This document shows, piece after piece, positions 1 to 12,300 of a stretch of 64,000 nucleotides of DNA. How positions within the stretch are numbered: the first letter of the stretch is position 1; every line of letters begins with the position of its first letter. The position numbers were made by a program, and so were the translations under genes. The notes below the pieces were generated by a model that saw nothing but the letters and a program-made list of their open reading frames with translations, ran no database searches and was not told the origin of the DNA. The stretch lies in contig CM067592.1 in assembly GCA_034336665.1 (NCBI GenBank), positions 47,769,761 to 47,833,760 of the forward strand. The letters are read 5' to 3'. Origin of the DNA: Luscinia megarhynchos (lineage: Eukaryota; Chordata; Aves; Passeriformes; Turdidae).

Positions 1-1814
1 GATGGGCAATATGATTGGCTGGCTGAATCCTGAGAACGCCATGTGGGACTTTTCCAAAGACAAGATAACTGCTGTCCCACACAATTAGATTTTTTGCCAA
101 TGCAGTATCTAAATGCAGTATATGATACAAGCAGCTCTAAGGGATGCGATAAGACGTGACGCAGCACACGACACCACAAGGTATGATACAACTGATATGA
201 GGCAGGTTCCTCTAGATATTCACTGGTTTACAGCCTTTGGCCTTGCAGAATGCACAATTGCAAAGCAACAGAGGACTCACAGAGCTACTTTAGGATTTTA
301 TCTCTCCATGTGGCCAGATCTTAGCGGGGCCCTCCATCTAGAAGCTGTTTACATTTTGCCCAGCTGACCAAGTTGTCAGCAGCATTTTATATCCTTTGCA
401 GGCTGATGTAACAAAGTCAATCCCAATCATCATGGCTACCACATCTCTGGAATGAGAGCATTCAGAGAGTTCCTCTTGCAATTCCCACCTTGTGTTCTTA
501 CCTTAGGACAAATAATGCTGCCCATCAGTGAGACTTGAGGGACAGAGGGTGTGCATTGGATGGGAGAACACATGGTGAGACCAGCTACGTGTGCATTATC
601 AAATTCGTAGTTTGTAGTAGACCTTTGAGGGACGTTGCTAGCTTAGTGATTGAATGCTGACAGAAGGTCAAAAATAAGCAAATATGGCACTTCAAAATCA
701 TGGAAGCAACAATGCAGCTTGTAAGACAGTGATGCATACACGCTTCTGACCATGGTGTGGATATTCTAATTGAAATTACCTGGCCTGTGACCAAGGACGA
801 GAAATCATTCTCCAGAGATTATATACCGCTAGCTTTTTTGCTACCTAATTTTATTAAAGTTTTGCTTGCAAGATCTAATTATTTATTAATGTAAGAATGA
901 AAGTCTCTTCACCAATGGATAAGTACAAAGCACTTAACAGAGAGAATATTTTAATTTGATTGATAATTTGTTTGTTTATTTCTGTAAAGTGAGATCTAAT
1001 TTGAATGAAAATACTTCAGGGAAAATACAAAATATATTTATAAATAATAAAATAAATTCAATAAATTTATAAAAAATAAAATAAATTAAAGGCTGAATTA
1101 TTAGAGTAACCTTTATTGAAAAATACAAATTTTTCTCTTTCATGTATCAGGAAAGATGCATAAGGGAGAGATTTTGATTGATAATAGGTAGATGTGTGCA
1201 TGTGCAGGAAGGGGAACGCAATTGATGAACAACCTTTGACTCTTGTTTGTCCAGTAATAATTAATAAATGGTTTCTAAATTAATGGCATGGTTTCTAAAA
1301 AAAACAGTCTTACCATTGAGGCTTATTTTTCATTGGCCAGCTAAATAAATTGGAACACATTTCACGTCATTTTTCTACAGACTATTCATTCATACATTAC
1401 TCATTTATTCCTACTCTTTAGGGTATTAATCACAACACTACTGTGACATAGATAGAAACAGAAAACCCTCTCAATGTGAAATTATGTGTCTGAACAAAAC
1501 AGGAAAGGCAGTCTAATAAACAAAACATCACATAATAATTAAAAATATTTTGATACTATCTGAAAAGATGACACAAGACATGACAATTTTCATTTCTTAT
1601 AAAAATTGTTTGAGATGGTGGCTCATGTACATTTATGAACTTTGTGTCAAAGACCTGGAATAATATTGAAAATAAAAAAATAACATTAATTAATCTGATA
1701 TTAATAAAATTTCCTGAGTGTGAATGCCATATTTTAAGAGAAGATTTTTTACTTAGATGAGGTTGTGGGCTTCATAATTTTTGTATTTGTACCAAAAGTT
1801 GAGCTTAAAGTATC

Positions 1815-2081
1815 TCATTTGTGCAACTTGCATGACAGGAACGTCTCAACTTCTTTGCATAGTAAAATGTGTAACTGATTCTTCAACTTGATCTTCAGCC
1901 TTCTCTCTGTCCTCTGTAATTTATAATTTTGGGTAAAAGTTACTAGAGGTACATTCTTGTCTATTCCTTTTGGTATTTGCATTTTAATCCTACCAATTTG
2001 TCTAATTTTTTCCCAAGTTTTTGACATTGAGTTTCTCCCTTCACAGAGACCAGTCACAAAGTTTGCAAGTTCATTATTCAC
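1815..2081 (-). other. Weak candidate exon / 88-codon frame of unknown identity
   Basis: On the minus strand a T-rich run ending in TTTTTACAG (about 2082-2090) is followed at once by an open frame of 88 codons that stops with TGA at 1815. The frame begins with GTG, not ATG, so it would have to be an internal or terminal exon, not a start. The translation is rich in Lys, Arg and Asn and contains NSMSKTWEKIRQIGRIKMQ. I recognise no domain or family. There is no convincing polyadenylation signal just beyond the stop. A frame of this length also occurs by chance in 64 kb, so this is only a lead. Confidence 0.15.
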
Positions 2082-4475
2082 TGTAAAAACAAAACTGTTA
2101 TTTTCTCTTTAATGTAATTCCATATTTCAGTAAGTGCTACATCATTCTAACTTTATGGAATTTGTTGAATAAAAATGATGTCTTCAGCTGTATCACTGCT
2201 TTTGTGGTTTTGTTAAAATGGTTTTTTTTCATGGCTCCTCAGTAGGATTGCACTTGTTTCCATGTAGACTGATGAATTACTGAGAAGCCCATTAGAGATA
2301 AACTGAAGAATATTATTGTCAACTAGTGATATTTTCTTTACTTTTGCAAGTGTAATCGCTGCAGGTAATAGATATTTTCTCCCTCAACACTAGTCAAAGG
2401 GGAAAATTAGCAGTCATTATTGCTGAAGGTGACAAAGAACCATAAAATCTTAGAGTATCCTCCAGTGGAAGAGACTCATAAGAAATTCAGCTCCTGTCTC
2501 TGCACAGGACAACATCATCTGCCCAAGAGCATTGCCCAAATAAACAAAGGTGTTCATTGACGCTCACTTAAAAGCAAAGAAGGAGATGCTGAAGAGAAGG
2601 TAGGTCCTGTCTGTTTCACTGTTGTGTTTGATTTCAAACCTCCATGCAGAAAAGTCCTGGAAGAGGATAGTGACATTTAGCATAAAAGAGAACAGGTGAC
2701 TGTTGTTCCATGTCTGCAGAATTATTATGATTACTAGCAATTCTTCCGTCTCTAATGACGTGATTTTTTTATATATTATTTGTCATACTGTAGTGCTGAG
2801 CGTCAATTCAATCCTGAAAGACATTTCATACTGCAAACCCATTGCTGCAGGCATCAGTCACGTTCCTTGCTTCAATTCTTCGATATGAGTAGAATTTCTG
2901 CTGCAAATGTCCTTGGAGTTTTTTATATAATGACACCAAAATAATGTGGAAACTCATCTTTGGTTCTGGTACTCTCCACTACTAAACTGTTGAACTATTG
3001 GTGAAAATGTCTCCTCCACAGCTGCTTCTATCGAGAAATTATCATATATGAAGTTTAGTTAGGGTGGTGATAGAAAAGGTAAAGATGTGAAAACTGAGCA
3101 AACTGAGCCTCCTTGTTATTAACCAGCAGACATTTCAAATTCAGAGTCTGGCCACTGGCTGAAGATTTGTTATAAGTATCAGTACCTAAAAAGAAAAGAC
3201 AAAAACTTATTTCCAACAAAAGGCAATGAGTATCTAAGAAATGTGTTTCATGAGTATTTTCCAATCTTTTAATCAAATTATTATTACTACTTCTCAGTTT
3301 TCACTTCCTTTCACATAATTATTTATATATATACCCCAAAACATTTGGTTTGGTTGTGAAAATGAGTTTGTCTTCTCATACATGTTGTTGGTAATAGGGA
3401 AAAGACACAGGAGATAATGGGTACCATGACTGTAGGAATGATAATCAAGCACAAATGAAGCTTTATTTTAATCTCTATGAAAAGCACAAGTACTCATGCT
3501 TTAATTTTTTGCCCAATTTTGCCAGCAGCTTGGATAAACACAGATAAAGAAGTAATTTTTATAATTATTGCTGGAAGTCATCCCAAATTGGGGTATATAA
3601 CTTAGGGAGTAAAAGAACATAACATTCACCAGATTTTTAGTAACAGCCATTTGCTTTAGCTTTTCATAAAAGCATGGCTCACAGAACCATAATCACTCAT
3701 CCATAAGGCATCATATTCTGCTACTCCTGAGGTTTGTAAATTTAAGTACTTTCTAATAATGGAAATATGCTGCTCACACAGTTCAAGCTCTGTGCCCTCT
3801 GTATGTGGATTAAGTCCTGTTGATATGTAGGTAGAAACATGTGCAGTTTTAAAACTCTGCTGATTAAATTGTAATATAAATTGCAAGAAAACAGTTTCAA
3901 ATGTTCAAATCTTGCTTTTTGACTGTGTGGAGTCAGCTACAGCATGATATCTGACAAGATAATTTCTTTCTCCTCTTTGGACGATGCAAAATGTCTTTTT
4001 ACTACCTGAATTTGGATATTTTGTCATTTTACTGGGAGAAATTTTTCTTTCTCAGGTGACCAAAAATCCTTCATTGTTGGAGTGGCCAGATAATATTTCT
4101 TTGAAAGAAAAAGCTTTAAAAAATAAGGTATTTGTTTATGTTTGGAAGACTTCAAAACTAAACTCTTGCTAGGTCATTATTTCCCACTGAGTATACTTAC
4201 TCAGAAGATCTTTTTATTTTAAAGGATCTTTCATCAAATCGAATTGCATCCCAAGTGTAAAGTGCACTTGCATAACTGAAGTGCTAGACTCATAGCTTTA
4301 AAAAAAAGCTTCATTTGTTTTTCTTAATTTAGAACATGTGTACTCTACCATTTCCTAAACAGAGCTAAGCAATATTCTGTTGACACCATATTTGTTCTGT
4401 CAGTAAGCTTACTGTCAAACATTTGTAAAGAGACACTTGCAAGTAATGAGATTTCATTATTAAAGCTCTATTTTC

Positions 4476-4499
4476 TTTTTTTTTTTTTTTTTTTTTTTT
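4476..4499 (+). repeat. Poly(T) run
   Basis: Twenty-four consecutive T. It could be the tail of an antisense retroposed sequence or a simple mononucleotide tract. No retroposon body is recognisable beside it, so I call only the tract. Confidence 0.9.
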
Positions 4500-6169
4500 G
4501 TGCTGAGAGGTATTGTCTATGGAAGCCTGAAAATGCTTATTTATGTATGAGGTAATTATATTCATGTCAGCAGTCCCATTGAGTTAATGAGATTATTAAC
4601 AGGAGAAAAGTTGCTCTTGTTTCGGTGTTTTCAGAATTAGAATTCTGTTTCTATGTTTTCAAAATCTTAGAAGCTGTTTAAGCAGCTCTTTTCCCCCTAG
4701 ATTGGTTCAATCCTAGTTGTTAGACCTATATATCACTGAGTAATGATATCCAAGTCCTTTAAGCAGCTTTAAAGATCTAAGCCTAATATACTTGATAGTT
4801 GCCTATGCTAATGTCATCGTTTTCCCCAGTCTCTGCTGATTTTCATAAGCATTGCTAATCAGTATGACAGAACAATATGATTTCTTTTTTAATCTCAGGA
4901 GTTCTTAGCAGGTCTTATATGTGGTCCCACATTGTAAAACATAAAAACTCTTCACGATTATCTCCCTTCTTTCACAAAGCGTGTTTCCTGTATGTGAATT
5001 ATTTTTCTTAGGCTGCTGCTGACAGAAGTGGGATTGTGTGGCTCCTGCTGTGATACAATACGAGTTCTTTTGTTCCCTTATTTTTTAAGGAGACCTTCAA
5101 TTTCCAAACTAGTCTAAAATGTTGTGTTCCTTTTGTTGTCTGGACACACAATCAGCAAAATACACCTTAATTATGAATTGAAGGTGAAATTACATCAAAA
5201 TGAATTTGCAAATTGGAAATAATAACCAACATTCTTCTATTACTGCATTGAGAAACATCTAGGCCTTAAAGAACCCACAGGGATCCTGAACATTATGTTT
5301 TTATTATCGGTGATAAAATAGCGGGCTTTTTCTCCATACAGAAATTTTGCACATCATTGCAAGCTTATACAACCAATAAGAGAATGATGTCTCACAATGA
5401 TGGATTAGCTTGCCTCCATCAATGCTTTAAAGATCAATGTTGGCTGCTCTCTTATTTGCTACTTACACTTTGGGAGACACTTTGGTATTTTATGTTGTCT
5501 TGCCCTCTGACAGCATAGAATTCCTTTCCCATTTTACCTTCACCAGCAAGGTCTCCCAAACCCTTTTTCTAAAGTCAAGTTTCAAAAACCACAATCAATG
5601 ATGGACAAGATACTGTTTATAAGTCACTTGAAGAAGCTCAGCCTGTAAAGTTTCATGAGACCTGATGGGCTATATCTAAGGGTGTGCAGACAATGTCTTT
5701 GAACAAAAGCACTGTGAATAAGCTGAAAGAGTACACGCACCAACTTAGTTTATAACTTCAACCCAGGAGCACCAGTTAACACACACTGGAGGGCAAGATG
5801 GTGATTTAGAGGAACCTGACAGAAAACAATGAACAGACCAACAGAAAGCGAGTGAAATTCACCAAGGAGAAATGCATAATCACGCACTTACGTTGGAATA
5901 ATCATGTCTTCTGGTATGACAAAGACACAGGGCTCATCAGCCAGGGAGCAGCTCTTCAACTCTGCAGTACGGAAATATCAGCTAGTAGTTTTTTCTGGAC
6001 AACAACTACGATTATTTTTTTCTTGGTCTGTATGAATAACACTCTCAGGAAAATTACTGTACCCTTTTGCTCAAGATTGTTAGTCTCTATGCAGTTATCA
6101 AACTCAGTTTACAGCCTCCCAGAGTGACAATGACACTTGCAATTTAGAGGAGTTCAGGGATGGTCAATG

Positions 6170-6350
6170 GACAGTGGGATTGGAGCACTCACCTTATGAG
6201 GAGGTGCTATGGGGCCAGGACTTGGAGCAGAGACAGCTTCAGAACCCCTGACAGCAACCCAGTGCCTCTGGGGAAGGGATCAGGGGGATGAGACCTTCAC
6301 TGAGGTGCCTGCAGGCAGGAAGAGCGACAGTAGATATAAATAAAAATGAG
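6170..6350 (+). mobile_element. Possible decayed CR1 LINE fragment
   Basis: The stretch starting GGGATTGGAGCACTCACCTT and continuing into TATGAGGA resembles the part of CR1 ORF2 that encodes the EHLSYEDRL-type segment near the C terminus. CTTGGAGCAGAGACAG follows at about the spacing expected for the next conserved block. Near 6325-6350, AGATATAAATAAAAATGAGG is in the relative place where CR1 has its AGATATAAGGAAGAAA-like segment. The parts between diverge too far to align by eye. It is more GC-rich than its surroundings. If real, it is an old truncated copy in plus orientation with no intact frame. Confidence 0.4.
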
Positions 6351-9300
6351 GAAGATCCCAAGTGAACATATGGGAAAATTCTCTTTAAATATAATGAAGT
6401 TCATAGGAAGGTTCCAAGAGGGATGGCAGACTGTCTGCTTTTAAAGATTTCCTGGAATGGATGCACCCTAGTACCCTGAGTACCTTGGTCTGAATTTCCC
6501 TGCTGACTTTTATTTAAGCAAGAGAGTTTCCCAAAGACAGACTCTAAATCTCTGATTAAATAAATTTGTGGGGTGAAGAGGGAAGAAAGCAAGTCACTCT
6601 TAATGGAAAAATCATATGACAGAACATAATATTCTGTATTAGTGTTGGCTGATTTATTGATATATAATCAGCATATCATAAAATAAAGTAGTGTGTATTG
6701 GGAGGGATTTCTGGAGTTCAAAACTCAACCCTCAGTTCAAGATAAGTTGTTCAGAATATTTTTGGGAAATAAAATTGACTGAGACAAGATGACAAATATG
6801 TATTGTAAACTATAAAAACTTTACCCCTACTTACTGCAGATTATGACAGTGAGTTATTATGGCCCAGTTTTTATTTTGAGAACCATCATTTGTGGTCATA
6901 ATGAGTCTGCATAGAATGCACTGAAATCAGTTAGTCAGTCATAACTTGGCCTTTGCCATTTATCAGACACAGCTATTAAAGTGGCCAAACACAAACAGAG
7001 ATAAAGCAAAACTCAGCTTGGAAGGATACCTTTCCTTTCTGCTCAGGAAAAAAATGGCCTTTATGAGACTGTGGGAAAGATCTAGTCCAGGTGTCATGGA
7101 AAAGCCAGACCAAGGGTCTTCCTTAAACAACAACATTAGAAACCAAATATTTCCTAAAGAAATGTGCAAGAAGTCAAGTAGTCTTACATCACCTGTGCAA
7201 GAAAATGTTTTCAGAGATCAATGTTTCTTCCATGAAATTCAATACATGTTTACACTACACAGTAAGAAATTTGAACTTTTCTTGGATACAAACTCTTGTC
7301 TTTATGGTGTTTAGCATGCTTCCTGAGCTAGTTTCTATATATTTAACTCTATGCTGCATTCCATATTTTAAATTTAGCCTCACTTAGAACTGATCAATTG
7401 AGATCAGACTAGTTTGCCTGGCTATTTTCCATCTCTGCCTTTTAGTTTTCTGTTATCCTGCAATATCTACGAGGGGTTACTCGAGACAGCATTGTGCAGC
7501 ACTACGGGAACTGATTGCTCGGGCTGCTTTAGAAACAATGTATGAAAGATTTCCCCAAAGGCTGTGGTTTTTCAGCTTGAAGCCTGGAAGAATAGAACTG
7601 CTGCTGTGAAGCAATGATGACTGAATGAAAAGACACTCTAGAAGTGCCAGTCTCTCTTGAAACAACTTCTTATTCCCACTCAGCAATTAAATTTTTCAGC
7701 TGCATGTGTCTGGAAATTGCCGCATTATCCTACTCTCTGATTTATCAATTACGAGGAAAAAAAGAAATTAGGATGGTTATCAAAGTTGAGCTGTTGGGTG
7801 GGTTTTTTGGGTTATTTTTCTTTAATTTGGAGGTCTGAATCTCACTATCTACATTTAAATCCTTTTCTGTTACCTAGTTTTGTATGTAGTTTGACGAAAA
7901 CAGGGAAACAAGCAACAAAAAATCTCATTAACAAAATTCTAAACCAAAATGAAACAGAAATGGGTCTTTTGAAAAGTTACCTTGAAAAGTAAGACTCCTA
8001 AGTGTTCTGCATGATTCACTAGCCAAAAATCAAACATTACTGTAATTCATTTCTTCAACTTCATACCTGCTTCTGTTCAGGGCATTATCCTCTCTAAATA
8101 GGACAGACCTTGGATACACACCAAGTAAATTTTTCCCTTTGAAATTGAAGCATCAATTTCTAGGTGGTCATTTGCATTTTTGTCAAGTATTAATAATTAT
8201 AAATTAAAAAATAGGGCAGGTTACTTCCTTCTAAAAATCTCTAATGAAAGCAAGTTTTTCTAATCCTCCCACAACAAAAGAAATTCTGACTGGAAATTTT
8301 AAAAGTCATCTGTTCCTGAAGATTAATGTACAGTCCAAATTGATTTTTTTTTCCTTTTCCCTAACATCTCTCCAGGCTCAGCTCAACAACAAACCAGGGA
8401 ATTGAAGTCCATGTTGAATGTAAGCAATATCTTCCCTTGCATTCCTCTAAAGAATGAGTAACATCACCAGGGATTTATGCCAAATTAAATGATGGGGTAT
8501 GGTGATAGGCTCAAACCAATAGTGATTATCAGCCTGATTTACTCTGATGATAGCATGAAGGATGAGGAGAAGAACAAGAAAGTGGTAGCACAAGTAAGAA
8601 AAGAGGAAAAGAAATAGCAGTAGAGGGCTAGAAAGTAAGCCTTCCTGAAAAGGAAGGTATAAAAGAAAAAGAGCAAAGATAGGACAATAAAGCAGTAATT
8701 GTAGAAGTCTACCAAGTCTGTAGGATGTTTGAGGTTCATTAATTTAACAGAACTTCAAAATGTGCTTGAAGAGGTTTTATCATTTCTTATGACTGCAAGG
8801 CATGCAGGTCTATTTTGTGTGTTTAGGTTAGTATGCTCTCTGTAGTTACATCTAACTGTAGGTCATCCAGTAGATTATCAGCCTTTAAAATCTCATACAA
8901 ATGCTTCAAGGCCTAAAGGTATCATGATTTTGCCCTTTTTTTTCAGGAGTGACAAGAGTCATGTCTTACATTTGTTTCACCTCAGCGAATTCTGTGGAAT
9001 TTCAAAAATGTGTCTTAAATACCTAAATAAGTGAAAATCTGTTACAGTGAACATATTTAGCTTTATCACTCCTTTCTTTAAGGAAAAAAGTTTGTGCAGA
9101 GTTCTAATATCACTATCCTAAGTGTTGTGGACCACCACAAAATTTCCAAATTTACCCTTCATGTTTTCATTGGCAAGAAATTTGCAGCAAGTTATCCATT
9201 TTTAAAAGTTTCTGGATGTGTTTGGGGAGGAAGTAGTTGTATATTCAACCTCCAAAATCAATATCTCTATTCCTACTAGCAGTAAGGCAGGAGATATTTA

Positions 9301-12300
9301 GCAAAAAGCAAGGGACAAAAATTAAAACCATATCTTCTCTGTGACCTGGTAAGGGCAGGTCTGACATGAAAGAAAAGATGCTATCAGCCTAATTAATCAC
9401 CACCGGCATATTTGGCAAGATTTTCCTTTTGGAGCAGTGGCCATAGGTAGAAGTAGTGCATACACAAGCACACACAAAAGGGAACCACCAGTGTTCTTTT
9501 AGCAGCCTTATGGTATGAATAACAGGCTCCTGTTTCTTCAGCCTTTCCTCTGTGCTCACTAATAAAGCTGCTGAGCTGCTAGTCTGCTCTCCTGCTGCCA
9601 CTTATTTCCAGCACTCTTCTCACCACTGATACAGCAATTTCAAGTCTGTGATGTTTCTGCTGTGGTTTTCTTTGTTTCCTGAATAGGACAGAGAAGCTTA
9701 TTTAAGATTGCCATGCAACACACCAGAAAACAAAAGCACTTACCCGTATCACTTTGTACTTTTGCAAGGGATCATAACTCCTAGAAGTGAAGAATCTAAA
9801 TAAAGTTTATATTGCTGCAAAAATGCAGTCCAGCTTTCTCTTCCTTTTTTCTTCCTCCACAGTCAGATCAGGTGAACTTCTCCACTTTCATACATGCAGT
9901 ATATTGAATGTAGAAAGAAAAATGTCATATTTAAAAGAATTTAGAATTAGAATGAAAATAAGTCTGCCATCATTGTGTCATCCATCATCTATATGCCCTT
10001 GGCAATATTGTTCAGTCATATGTCAAAACTAAGCGAACCAGAAGAAAACGGAGCTGAACAAATAAAAAACTGGAATGAGAATGAAAAAACAAAATAAAGG
10101 AAAAAACCCGAACAAACAACCCAACCTAAAAAGCTCAGAAAAACTTGTGCCAGTCTTCTTTTTAATAATAAATTGTTCTGGTGTCACTCTAGTGTTTCTA
10201 ATATGACTGTTTTTCTATTCACTTCTTTTAACTCTGCTTGCTGTTGAAATATTCTGAAAATGTCTAGATCACAGCACCAGTCCTAGTTTCACTTTAGTAG
10301 CTGTAAACATAGAAGATTATAGATAGAGTGAAATTACCCACAACAAGAATCAATACTGAAGCTGAGTTTTCAGGAACTTATCATGCGTAATTAAAGGTTA
10401 GATCAACTAAAATGCTGCTTCTCCCTCATTCTGCATCAGTACATGGGGAGGTTTGAGAGTAAAAAAGACACATTTTCCCTAGGCACTTTTTTTTTTCCAG
10501 CATTACTAGACTTATTGTGGAGAGAAAACTGAAAAGTGAAATGTCTGAGTCACTCACCATTTCGTCTAACAGTTCTAGATTTCCAGAGCATCTTTTTTCT
10601 TCTTGCTCTGATCTTGAAAGGTGATCTTTGGAATCAGGTCACCAGAGCTGTCTAGTCATACAGAATCTTAAGGATAATCACTCTTTCATGGAAAGTTTCA
10701 TTCATTCTTACTATTCTCTCTTTGCTGCTGCTTCTAGCTGTTCATATTAATTTTGTTTTGTTGAAGAATACCATTGCAATCTCTTCTGGTACTGATGTCA
10801 GACTCTCACAGCTGTGTCTGGTCCCAGACTGGTTCTTGTTTAGGAGTAAGAGCCTTCAGGATCTCTCATAGTGCAAGAGAAAATCCTCCTTGGGAGAGAA
10901 AAATGCCTGCCCTATTCTTTCCTGATGTCCTGATGGAGAGTGACTTATTTGCCAGGGTATGGCCTAACCTCCCTCCCCAGACCACAGAAATCAGGAAGGG
11001 AAGCCACCCTGCCTTGCAATGACCTGAAAAAAGGAGCAGTCTTCCAAATCTGGAGCCTGCACTGCTCTGATTAACTACTGTGTGTGCCTCTTGAGCTGCC
11101 TTCTCTTTGTGCACCTTAATTAATAAGTGGGACGTTTTGATGATTAAGATTTTTCTGAAAAGGCTTAAGTTAGGAAAATGCAGACATTTCACTCTGGCTT
11201 TTCTATGACAGTCATTTGGTGTTTGCTGCTGAAATGCTGGATTTTACATAGAGCTTTAGACCAGTGATGATGGCAGGAGGTGGAAATTCAATTATCAGAC
11301 TGAAAAGCAGTCATGTTGAAATCTTTCACTAACTTCTCATACCTTTAGTGTAACATCTGATTTAGTCTGTGTGTATTTCTTCCTGAGGATGGTCTGATGG
11401 CTAATCAGAGGTCTTTTTTCATGTGATTTTTGGTATCCCACTTCCCTGACACTGCATGTATTCTTCCATTAGTGAACGAACTAAGAAATGAAAATAAATA
11501 TCTGAATTTGAAAGAGTCCTTAAAAGCAGTGACTGAGGAATTCAAGAATTGGCATGAAAAGCATTAGAAGTGAAACAGGTGTGAAATCTCTTCCAGTCAA
11601 AGTTATGGAGGATTGAGAGTCTTGTTTTAGCCCCTACTCTGACACAGAACCCACAGCAATCTGAATATAGCAAGGATTTTCCTAGGCCCAAGGAAACAGA
11701 TGTTATTTAACTTTCCACCAATACTATTCTTATTTCAAATTCTTTGGAAAAAAGGCTGACATTTACCACATGTCTGTGTGCTGCTTAAAATAATTGGATA
11801 CCGGTCTATATTTGCCCATAGACATTCTCAACATTTCAAGTATTTCTGCTTTTTTAGTTTTATTTTAATACTATGAATTCACTTAAGGGAATTTATATTG
11901 TTCTAGTGTTTCTCTTTCCTATTATGGCTCATTCTTAATCTTCTTGAGTTTCACTCCTATAAGCAGCATATTCAAAGCTACAAATAATTACACCTAATAA
12001 TTATGCCCTCTTTTGCCCATTGTTTTTCTGTTTGTTCATTTATTTATTTATTTATTTTAAGACTGTGTCATTGTGTCAAAGAAACTATTAGCTAGAAGTC
12101 CATGGCTGTTAGCAGGAGATATAAACCTATCCTTCTCTGCAATAAAGGAAAACAATTTATCTGTGTTAACTGTTGCCTAGTGACTTTTATGTTTGTAGCT
12201 CACAGCACTCTGGAGCCTGCAAGTAAATAGATTTACATATTGTTGTGTCAGGTTACAGGATTCTTAGTTTTCTCTGCCTGAAGATGGAAAATGGGAAATA

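Larger units (their letters stand above)
1..6165. other. AT-rich non-coding stretch, no gene recognised
   Basis: No recognisable gene or transposon. The stretch is AT-rich with short A and T runs. The most AT-rich part is 1020-1090, made of AATAA/TTTATAA words. A 24-base T run sits at 4476-4499. Open frames are all below 95 codons and none resembles a protein I know. One minus-strand frame at 1815-2081 begins directly at a splice-acceptor-like site and is listed separately. It may be intergenic or part of a long intron. Confidence 0.6.

Noticed and set aside
6946..7314. 122-codon frame (+)
   Set aside because: No family resemblance, signal peptide or splice context; it overlaps a minus-strand frame and is within chance length for 64 kb.
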